A stretch of DNA of 6,708 bases, from positions 1-6,708 of the forward strand of contig DLBG01000068.1 in the NCBI GenBank assembly GCA_002494135.1, in the 5' to 3' direction. Origin of the DNA: Lachnospiraceae bacterium UBA7027 (GTDB taxonomy: Bacteria; Bacillota; Clostridia; Lachnospirales; Lachnospiraceae). Both the position numbers and the translations under genes were made by a program. The notes beneath the pieces are model-generated. The model made no database searches, was not told the DNA's origin, and worked only from the letters and a program-made list of their open reading frames with translations. Below are positions 1 to 5,630 of this stretch, in pieces. The first letter of the stretch is position 1. Each line of letters begins with the position of its first letter.

Positions 1-614
1 AGCATATGTACCAGAACCGCATACTGAACCACGTTCCAGTTGTTGGCCGCAAGCACGTCCTGGGAACGCTGGTTGAGGATTGCATTTAATGTCAGCTTAT
101 CTTCTCCCGGCTTCTGGGTAACATTAAACGTCATACTGTATGCGCAGGGATAAAGATGCATTTCGCTTAAATCCTGATGCACGTAAATATTGGTCATAAT
201 CCGGCGGGAAAAGGGATTGTTCTTCAAATCGTAAATAACACGGTCAACCTGGTCCATATCCCCTTCTTTGTAGTGGTGTTTCACACTCATCTGATATCCG
301 TACGCTTTGCCGATGGAACCGTTCTCATCCGCCCAGGAATCCCAGATATGGGAATGCAGATCGTGCACATTATTGGACTTCTGCTGCCAGATCCAGAGCA
401 TTTCGTCCGTCGCTGATTTTAATGCCGTTTTGCGAAGGGTGATTAAAGGAAATTCCTTCGAAAGGTCATACCGGTTAACCACGCCGAAGCGCTTAATCGT
501 ATACGCCGGAGCACCGTCCTCCCAGTGAGGGCGTACCTTCTCGCCTTCCGTGGAGGTTCCGTTTTCCAGAATGTCCTTACACATATTGATAAAAATCTGA
601 TCCGCCATGCTCAT
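1..614 (-). CDS. thyA: Thymidylate synthase ThyA (3' end outside window)
   Basis: Thymidylate synthase converts dUMP and methylene-tetrahydrofolate to dTMP and dihydrofolate in the cytoplasm. I translated the minus strand from the ATG at 614-612: 204 codons stay open to the left edge, about three quarters of a usual 265-280 residue enzyme. Visible hallmarks are E71 in DEMLWIWQ, the phosphate-binding pair in NPFSRR (R137, R138), catalytic C157 in LYPCAYS, the QRSQD block at 182-186 and the dUMP-contacting Asn in NNWNVVQY (N194). The spacing and the LWIWQ..SNNV..L pattern resemble Bacillus subtilis ThyA more than the E. coli type. Start choice: AAAGGAGAA lies at 630-622, leaving 9 nt between AGGAG and the ATG at 614; the in-frame ATG at 608 would be 15 nt away. 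It lies 36 bp downstream of yigZ with no promoter seen between, so the two are probably cotranscribed. A dihydrofolate reductase gene often follows thyA, but that would be outside the window. Confidence 0.95.
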   Translation of the reverse strand, partial: MSMADQIFINMCKDILENGTSTEGEKVRPHWEDGAPAYTIKRFGVVNRYDLSKEFPLITLRKTALKSATDEMLWIWQQKSNNVHDLHSHIWDSWADENGSIGKAYGYQMSVKHHYKEGDMDQVDRVIYDLKNNPFSRRIMTNIYVHQDLSEMHLYPCAYSMTFNVTQKPGEDKLTLNAILNQRSQDVLAANNWNVVQYAVLVHM

Positions 615-621
615 GATTTGA

Positions 622-630
622 TTCTCCTTT
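622..630 (-). promoter_or_regulatory. Ribosome binding site of thyA
   Basis: On the minus strand the sequence reads AAAGGAGAA, a near-complete Shine-Dalgarno element. It decides the thyA start in favour of the ATG at 614 over the in-frame ATG six bases further on. It lies in the 36-bp yigZ-thyA gap, so thyA can initiate efficiently on a shared transcript. Confidence 0.8.
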
Positions 631-650
631 TATCCCAAAAATAACCGTTG

Positions 651-1280
651 TTACTCTATGCTCAACACCGAAAGAATACTGCATTCCTTAATTTCGCCGA
701 TTACGGCACCGCCCTTCGTGACATCGGTCAGAATTTTTAAAATTCTGTCCTTTTCGTCCTTCGGAACTTTTACCGACGCCGTAATATTCTCGCCAAAGAC
801 GGCATCCGTGATTTCATAAGAAAGTTTTTCGAATTCGTATTTGATTTTCCCGTAGGATACGTAATCCACCGTAAAAGGAATGTCCCATCCTTCGGTTTCC
901 TCCCCGATGGTGCTTTTGGAAAGCGCATCCGTCACGGCATCGGAATAGGCCTTGATTAAACCGCCCGTCCCGAGCAGGACCCCGCCGAAATATCTGGTCA
1001 CCACACAGGCCACATTTCTCACTTCGGAATGCAGAAGCACATTTAACATCGGTTTTCCCGCCGTCTGGGAGGGTTCTCCGTCGTCACTGCAGCGGGTCAG
1101 GGAAGCATCCTTTCCTATGACATAGGCCGTACAGTTATGCTTTGCGTCCCAGTACTGCTTCTTTATTTCCTCGAAAAACCGCACTGCTTCCTCTTCCGTG
1201 GAAACCGATTTTAAGTGGGCAATGAATTTCGATTTCTTCTCTTCGATTTCCCCGACACCGGGGGTAATTAAGATTTTCAT
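651..1280 (-). CDS. yigZ: YigZ/IMPACT-family protein (UPF0029)
   Basis: This 209-residue protein belongs to the bacterial YigZ/YvyE family, related to the N-terminal domain of eukaryotic IMPACT. Its length is normal for the family (about 200-215). The conserved core is clear: KKSKFIAH at 15-22, DAKHNCTAY at 45-53, SDDGEPSQTAGKP at 65-77, and the VTRYFGG...GTGGLIKAYS stretch at 94-113. Residues from about 137 onward match in place the smaller C-terminal DUF1949-type ferredoxin-like domain. It is a soluble cytoplasmic protein; the molecular function is not settled, with links to translation or nucleic-acid binding proposed for the family. The ATG at 1280 is the first possible start after an in-frame TAG at 1295-1293, so the N-terminus is well fixed. 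No good Shine-Dalgarno is visible; the nearest is a weak GGAT at 1289-1286. It is the first gene of a probable yigZ-thyA operon. Confidence 0.93.
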   Translation of the reverse strand: MKILITPGVGEIEEKKSKFIAHLKSVSTEEEAVRFFEEIKKQYWDAKHNCTAYVIGKDASLTRCSDDGEPSQTAGKPMLNVLLHSEVRNVACVVTRYFGGVLLGTGGLIKAYSDAVTDALSKSTIGEETEGWDIPFTVDYVSYGKIKYEFEKLSYEITDAVFGENITASVKVPKDEKDRILKILTDVTKGGAVIGEIKECSILSVLSIE

Positions 1281-1289
1281 AACGCATCC

Positions 1290-1319
1290 ATTCTATCATA
1301 CATAATGTGTCCGTTTCAA
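1290..1319 (-). promoter_or_regulatory. Predicted sigma-A-type promoter of yigZ-thyA
   Basis: Reading the minus strand, TTGAAA (1319-1314) is followed after 18 bp by TAGAAT (1295-1290), with a TGA directly before the -10 (1298-1296) forming an extended -10. Transcription would begin near 1283, leaving only a few bases before the yigZ ATG at 1280. An alternative -10, TACAAT at 1327-1322, lacks a good -35 but would give a leader of roughly 35 nt. The call rests on motif matching by eye. Confidence 0.5.
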
Positions 1320-1358
1320 GGATTGTAACTTTTTCTTCCCTATATCTATGTTTTGCGA

Positions 1359-1364
1359 TATAAT
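1359..1364 (+). promoter_or_regulatory. Predicted -10 element of the PBP gene
   Basis: A perfect TATAAT lies 51 bp before the ATG chosen for the PBP gene. The -35 region is weak: TTCCCT at 1336-1341 with a 17-bp spacer matches the consensus at only three positions. Transcription would start near 1371, giving a leader of about 45 nt. Because this -10 lies just downstream of the in-frame TTG at 1353, a start at that TTG would fall upstream of the transcript start and is unlikely. Confidence 0.45.
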
Positions 1365-1374
1365 AACGGTATCT

Positions 1375-1419
1375 ATGCGGACAGGTTCCGAAAGGCGGAA
1401 CCGGAAAGGCAAATTATGA
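1375..1419 (+). CDS. Possible 14-codon leader reading frame before the PBP gene
   Basis: An ATG at 1375 opens a frame encoding the strongly basic peptide MRTGSERRNRKGKL, ending in TGA at 1417-1419. The TGA overlaps the PBP start codon as ATGA, the arrangement typical of translational coupling. The frame also runs through the perfect hairpin at 1384-1402. Against it: there is no convincing Shine-Dalgarno before its ATG, the predicted transcript start is only about 4 nt upstream, and such a short frame can arise by chance. It is a candidate only. Confidence 0.2.
   Translation: MRTGSERRNRKGKL
1384..1402 (+). promoter_or_regulatory. Perfect hairpin in the PBP mRNA leader
   Basis: GGTTCCG (1384-1390) and CGGAACC (1396-1402) form an uninterrupted 7-bp stem closing a 5-nt AAAGG loop. 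The hairpin ends directly before GGAAAGG (1403-1409), the likely ribosome binding site, and the loop repeats the same AAAGG core. No U-run follows, so it is not a terminator. It could stabilise the 5' end or tune ribosome access; the structure is seen, the role is inferred. Confidence 0.5.
1403..1409 (+). promoter_or_regulatory. Ribosome binding site deciding the PBP start
   Basis: GGAAAGG ends 6 nt before the ATG at 1416. No comparable purine block precedes the in-frame TTG at 1353, which also lies upstream of the predicted -10. The element therefore supports the ATG at 1416 as the real start. Confidence 0.6.
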
Positions 1420-4040
1420 ATTACGGAAGACGAAGTGTTTCCAGACTTCAGAATGAGCTAATTTCAAGAGGTGTAAAATTTAAAAAAATGGGACTTGTAA
1501 TCCTGCTGGAACTCCTCTTACTCAGCATTGCAGCCGTTATTGTCGGCGGTGTCTGCGTCGGTCTCGGAGCTTTCAACGGTATTATCAGTTCCTCTCCCGA
1601 TATCTCCTCTCTGGATGTCGTTCCCCAGGGCTATGCCACCCTTGTATACGATGCCGAAGGTCATGAGATGACCAAGCTGATTGCGGAGAATTCCAACCGT
1701 ACCTACGTATCCATGGATAAAATCCCCCAGAACCTTGCGGATGCATTCGTGGCAATCGAGGACAGACGTTTCTACAATCATAACGGTATCGATATCGAAG
1801 GTATCGCTGCCGCTGCCGTGGACGCGTTACAGACTCAAAAATTAAACCGTGGTGCTTCCACCATCACCCAGCAGCTTTTGAAGAACAACGTTTTCGAAGG
1901 ATGGGTAACGGAAAGCGACAATATGGCAAAAATCAAGCGTAAGATTCAGGAACAGTATCTTGCGGTATCCATCGAGCGTGAGCTTTCCAAGGAAGAAATT
2001 CTGGAACTTTACATGAATACAATCAACCTCGGTCAGAACACCTTAGGTGTCCAGGCTGCTTCCATGCGTTATTTCGGCAAACAGGTTTATCAGCTGAACC
2101 TTTCCGAATGCGCGGTAATTGCCGGTATCACCCAGAACCCTTCCGGCTACAACCCCATTTCCCATCCCGACAAGAATAAGGAAAAACGTGACATCGTCCT
2201 GCAGTACATGAAAGATCAGGGCTTTATCACCGATGCGGAATATCAGGAAGCCATGGCGGATGACGTTTATGCCAGAATTCAGACCGTAAACCAGTCCATG
2301 ATTGTAAATTCCGTAAACACTTATTTTGTGGATGAGTTAACCGAACAGCTTGTCGAAGATTTACAGAACATCGCCGGTTATGATTCCCAGCAGGCATACC
2401 GTATGCTTTACAGCGGCGGTTTAAAGGTTTACACCACCATGGATCCGCAGATTCAGGCCATTGCGGATGAAGTATTCGGAAACGAAGACAACTATCCCAA
2501 GAACTTCTCCTATCTTCTGTCCTACAACTTAACCATCGACAAGGCGGACGGAACCGTGGAAAACCACTCTCCCGAGATGTTCCAGACTTACTTTAAACAG
2601 TTTGACAAGAAATTCAATTCTTTATATAAAACCGAAGAAGATGCCAATGCCGCCATCGAGGAATACAAAGCGGCCGTTATGGCAGACGGTGATGAAGTCC
2701 GTGCGGAAAGCATCTCCTTAACCATTCAGCCTCAGGTATCCTTAACCGTTGAAGACCAGTCCACCGGCTACGTGGTAGCCATGGTCGGAGGCCGCGGACC
2801 GAAACTTGCATCCAGAACCTTAAACCGTGCCTCCAATACCTACCGTCAGCCCGGTTCCACATTCAAGGTCGTTGCGGTTTATGCCCCTGCATTCGACTCC
2901 GCTGGACTTACCCTTGCGGATGTGAAAGTGGATGAACCCCACTCCTATTCCAACGGACGTCCGGTCAACAACTGGTACGGAAATTCCTACCGCGGAATCT
3001 GCTCTCTTCGTTACGGTATCGAGCAGTCGATTAACATCGTGGCGGTAAAAACCATCCAGCAGATTTCCACGAAACTTTCTTACGATTATTTAAAGAAATT
3101 CGGTTTCACCACTCTGGTTGACTCAAGAACCACTGCAGACGGACGTGTACTCGGCGATATGAACGAATCCCTTGCACTCGGCGGTCTGACCGACGGTGTT
3201 ACCAATATGGAATTAAACGGAGCTTACGCCTGCATCGCCAATCAGGGTCTTTACATGAAACCCACCCTTTATACCAAGGTTCTTGACCATGACGGAAACG
3301 TCATCCTGGACAAGACCCAGCAGGAAGGAATCCGCGTATTAAAAGAAACCACCGCTTTCCTTCTGACCGATGCCATGGTCAGCACCGTTACTTCCGGTAC
3401 CGGTACCGCGGTTAACTTCGGCGGAATGCCCATCGCAGGTAAAACAGGTACGACTTCCGATTACAACGACGTATGGTTTGCCGGATATACGCCTTACTAT
3501 ACCGCTACGGTATGGGCCGGATTCGATAACAACGAAAAACTTGCAAACGACGGTTCCAGAACCCTTGCAAAAACGCTCTGGAGAGGTGTTATGTCAAGAA
3601 TCCACTCCGATTTGGAGAAGAAGTCCTTCCCTGTTCCGTCCGGAATTGTAAGGGCAACCGTATGTTCCAAGTCCGGAAAGCTTCCGATTCCCGGTCTTTG
3701 CGACGGATGCTTAAAGAGCGAATATTTTGCTCCGGGAACCGTTCCCACCGCTTCCTGCGACGTACACTACGTGGGATCCATTTGCGAATACTGCGGACTT
3801 CCCGCATGTGCAAACTGTCCGTTCAAGGTGGAAGGTGTAACGGAACTTCATCCTTCCGAAACCCTGAATACCATCCAGAGCGAATACTCGCTGGCAAAAT
3901 CCCGTATGTGCCCTCACAACACGGAATTCTTCCTTAAACCGAATGCACAGGCAATCATCCAGCAGCAGATGGAAGAACTTGAACAGCGTCGTCAGGCAGC
4001 CGCAGAAGCTGCTTTACAGGCAGAACAGCAGGGCAATTAA
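1416..4040 (+). CDS. Bifunctional class A penicillin-binding protein (GT51 transglycosylase / transpeptidase)
   Basis: This 874-residue enzyme polymerises lipid II into glycan strands and crosslinks their peptides on the outer face of the membrane. Order of parts: short basic cytoplasmic N-terminus; one membrane segment at about 25-52; GT51 domain (about 84-264) with AIEDRRFYNHNGID (catalytic E115), RGASTITQQLLKN, RKIQEQ and the ILELYMNTINLGQ block; a roughly 85-residue segment (about 355-439) before the transpeptidase; transpeptidase domain (about 444-724) with STFK (S481 nucleophile, K484), SIN (538-540) and KTGTT (676-680). After this come nine cysteines (C750-C832), including CEYCGLPACANC, and a Gln/Glu/Ala-rich, probably helical tail. 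All catalytic motifs are intact. The frame could open earlier at a TTG at 1353, but a TATAAT lies within that extension, and GGAAAGG precedes the ATG used here. It is transcribed alone, divergent from yigZ and ending at a strong terminator. The family is PBP1a/PonA-like; I give no symbol because paralogues cannot be separated here. Confidence 0.95.
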   Translation: MNYGRRSVSRLQNELISRGVKFKKMGLVILLELLLLSIAAVIVGGVCVGLGAFNGIISSSPDISSLDVVPQGYATLVYDAEGHEMTKLIAENSNRTYVSMDKIPQNLADAFVAIEDRRFYNHNGIDIEGIAAAAVDALQTQKLNRGASTITQQLLKNNVFEGWVTESDNMAKIKRKIQEQYLAVSIERELSKEEILELYMNTINLGQNTLGVQAASMRYFGKQVYQLNLSECAVIAGITQNPSGYNPISHPDKNKEKRDIVLQYMKDQGFITDAEYQEAMADDVYARIQTVNQSMIVNSVNTYFVDELTEQLVEDLQNIAGYDSQQAYRMLYSGGLKVYTTMDPQIQAIADEVFGNEDNYPKNFSYLLSYNLTIDKADGTVENHSPEMFQTYFKQFDKKFNSLYKTEEDANAAIEEYKAAVMADGDEVRAESISLTIQPQVSLTVEDQSTGYVVAMVGGRGPKLASRTLNRASNTYRQPGSTFKVVAVYAPAFDSAGLTLADVKVDEPHSYSNGRPVNNWYGNSYRGICSLRYGIEQSINIVAVKTIQQISTKLSYDYLKKFGFTTLVDSRTTADGRVLGDMNESLALGGLTDGVTNMELNGAYACIANQGLYMKPTLYTKVLDHDGNVILDKTQQEGIRVLKETTAFLLTDAMVSTVTSGTGTAVNFGGMPIAGKTGTTSDYNDVWFAGYTPYYTATVWAGFDNNEKLANDGSRTLAKTLWRGVMSRIHSDLEKKSFPVPSGIVRATVCSKSGKLPIPGLCDGCLKSEYFAPGTVPTASCDVHYVGSICEYCGLPACANCPFKVEGVTELHPSETLNTIQSEYSLAKSRMCPHNTEFFLKPNAQAIIQQQMEELEQRRQAAAEAALQAEQQGN

Positions 4041-4082
4041 GGCAGGCGATAAAAAGCCCGTAAATGGGTTTAAATGCAAAAT

Positions 4083-4109
4083 AAAAGGCACGCGGTTGCG
4101 TGCCTTTTT
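4083..4109. terminator. Bidirectional intrinsic terminator between convergent genes
   Basis: AAAAGGCACGC (4083-4093) and GCGTGCCTTTT (4098-4108) form a perfect 11-bp stem with a GGTT loop. Rightward transcription ends in TTTTT (4105-4109), 42 nt after the PBP stop at its left edge. Leftward transcription reads through the same stem into TTTTATTTT (4086-4078), 57 nt past the stop of the SH3b gene. It should end both convergent transcripts. Confidence 0.9.
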
Positions 4110-4110
4110 C

Positions 4111-4132
4111 AATGCTCTGTTAATGCTCTGTT
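4111..4132. repeat. Exact 11-bp tandem duplication
   Basis: AATGCTCTGTT occurs twice back to back (4111-4121 and 4122-4132) with no mismatch, directly beside the terminator in the non-coding convergent gap. It is most simply a replication-slippage duplication; no regulatory role is visible. Confidence 0.85.
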
Positions 4133-4165
4133 TTGGTTTATTCTGTCCGGAATAATGTTCCTGTT

Positions 4166-4678
4166 TTAGTTTCCGTTCCCTTCCGCGGGTTCTTCCGCCG
4201 CATCGGACCACTTGATCATTTCTTCCGCCGTCGGGGCATCCGCTCCGAGATACTCGGTGAATTCTCCTTCCACGTTGACTACCATGGGAACCAGCTCTAT
4301 ATATTCGCTGTAGATATACGCTTCTTCCCCGTCATAAATGATCTTCGTCCATCCGTTGTGGCTCTGGGAAATGTATTCCAGTGTATTTCCGTAGTATGCA
4401 CTTCCGTAACGTTCAAAATCGGTACCCGGTCCGCTGCGGACGTTGATATTGTCATCAATGACTCTCGCACGGACTACGATGTCGGCTAAGTCTACCGCCT
4501 CGGAACTTTCCTCGTAGAAAATAATGGAAGCTTCCACGGTTTCGGATGATGAGGATTGCGGCTGCTCAACGATTTTAGGCCTTGTAAGCAGCTTAACGGC
4601 CGATACGCCGATTCCGATTACCAGAACGATAATGACACCGTACATAACGGCGTTTAGGGTTTTCTTGTTGATTTTCAT
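4166..4678 (-). CDS. Membrane-anchored SH3b-domain protein
   Basis: This 170-residue protein has a short basic N-terminus (MKINKK), one hydrophobic segment at about 11-31 and then a Ser/Glu-rich linker, so the C-terminal part should face outside. There is no lipobox cysteine, so it is an uncleaved anchor or signal sequence rather than a lipoprotein. Residues of about 69-130 form a bacterial SH3 domain: INVRSGPGTDFERYG at 78-92 is the signature, followed by the GW..I.YDGEEAYIYSEYIEL pattern. SH3b domains often bind cell wall peptides, which suggests wall contact, but no enzyme domain is present. The C-terminal 40 residues are acidic and of unknown role. AGGAG (4690-4686) lies 7 nt before the ATG and overlaps the stop codon of the GH26 gene (gap 10 bp), so translation is likely coupled. 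It is the last gene of the operon. Confidence 0.88.
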   Translation of the reverse strand: MKINKKTLNAVMYGVIIVLVIGIGVSAVKLLTRPKIVEQPQSSSSETVEASIIFYEESSEAVDLADIVVRARVIDDNINVRSGPGTDFERYGSAYYGNTLEYISQSHNGWTKIIYDGEEAYIYSEYIELVPMVVNVEGEFTEYLGADAPTAEEMIKWSDAAEEPAEGNGN

Positions 4679-4688
4679 TGTCTGTCTC

Positions 4689-5630
4689 CTACTTCTGCCT
4701 TGTAATCATATAAGGCGAGGCATAGTTCTTTTTAAAATCCTCTTTCGTATTATATTCTTCCGTCATACAGAATTCCTTGGACCAGGTCATAAAATAAGCC
4801 CACGGAACTTTGCTCTTTTCCCAGATTTCCATATCCGGAATCAGTCCCACTTCCCCCAGAGCCGCAACTTTCGGTGCATCGGTAATCTGGATCAGTTCTT
4901 CGTATTCCTTTTTGTAATCGGTTTTGGTTCCGGGCGTTAAATAGACATCCCTTGAAATGACATCGACATACTCATCTCCCGGGTAGCCTTCCGGCGCCGG
5001 AGAATTCCACACCCAGAGCAAATGATTAAGATGCAGTTCGTCCACGAAGAAATGATACATTTTAATATATAAATCCCTCCCGGTTTCGTGGCCTTTCGAG
5101 CCCCACCAGAACCAGTCTCCGTCCGCTTCGTGAAACGGTCTCCAGAGAATGGGAATGTTTTCGTTTTGAAACTTTCTCAGTAAATCACCGATAATACGCA
5201 GATCCGAATAAAAACTCTTCTCTTCGTCCGAACCTTCTGCCAGAATTCGTCTTGCGTCGAAATCGGTATTTTTCTGATAGAAACTTTTATCATGTCCGCC
5301 GATTGGAGAAAACCAGTGAAAACAGTAGGATACGATTCCGTCCGTTTCTTTTGCCCACTTAATTGCCGTCTCGACCGTGTTCAGATTCTCTTTTACTTCG
5401 GTAATGCATGCTTCGGAAGCGTCTTCATAGTTTACGTTCGGGGAATAGCCCAGAAGCTCAAACCCCTGCAGTTTCGGATATTTCCCGGTTACTTCATGCA
5501 GGTAGGAAACTTCCTCCATGGGAACCGTCTGGGTATGCTGCCCGCTGATGACGGCACGTCCCGCATTCTCATAAAGATATTCCAAAAGTTCGCAGGCTTC
5601 CTTTGTCGCATTCGGGTTTACCGGTCTCAT
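4689..5630 (-). CDS. Glycoside hydrolase family 26 beta-mannanase-type enzyme, no signal peptide
   Basis: This 313-residue single-domain protein matches the GH26 (beta/alpha)8 family, whose members mostly cleave beta-1,4-mannosidic bonds with retention. Family marks: VNPNATKEACELLEYL and ISGQH near the N-terminus, SYCFHWFSP at 101-109, ILWRPFHEADGDWFWWG at 161-177 with acid/base E168, YPGDEYVDVISRDVY at 216-230, nucleophile E260 in AALGEVG, and AYFMTWSKEF at 278-287. Both catalytic glutamates are present, so it is probably active. The substrate (mannan, manno-oligosaccharides or another beta-linked glycan) cannot be told. No signal peptide or membrane segment exists, and an in-frame TAA two codons before the ATG rules out an upstream extension, so it should be cytoplasmic. 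Its ATG overlaps the upstream gene's TGA as ATGA, with a partial GGGGA ribosome site 6 nt before it. It has no binding module, and no transporter or sugar regulator lies nearby. Confidence 0.9.
   Translation of the reverse strand: MRPVNPNATKEACELLEYLYENAGRAVISGQHTQTVPMEEVSYLHEVTGKYPKLQGFELLGYSPNVNYEDASEACITEVKENLNTVETAIKWAKETDGIVSYCFHWFSPIGGHDKSFYQKNTDFDARRILAEGSDEEKSFYSDLRIIGDLLRKFQNENIPILWRPFHEADGDWFWWGSKGHETGRDLYIKMYHFFVDELHLNHLLWVWNSPAPEGYPGDEYVDVISRDVYLTPGTKTDYKKEYEELIQITDAPKVAALGEVGLIPDMEIWEKSKVPWAYFMTWSKEFCMTEEYNTKEDFKKNYASPYMITRQK

Noticed and set aside
729..747. Perfect 19-base palindrome (9-bp arms) inside yigZ
   Set aside because: It lies in codons for the repeated Ile-Leu-Lys-Ile-Leu of the C-terminal domain and is AT-rich; coding constraint and base composition explain it.
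1353..1415. Longer PBP start at the TTG at 1353
   Set aside because: The TATAAT at 1359-1364 would lie inside the coding region, there is no ribosome site before the TTG, and the ATG at 1416 has GGAAAGG at good spacing.
4054..4071. Possible second hairpin (AAGCCC ... GGGTTT) just after the PBP stop
   Set aside because: Only six pairs with one G-U, and no U-run follows; the strong terminator a few bases on makes it unnecessary.
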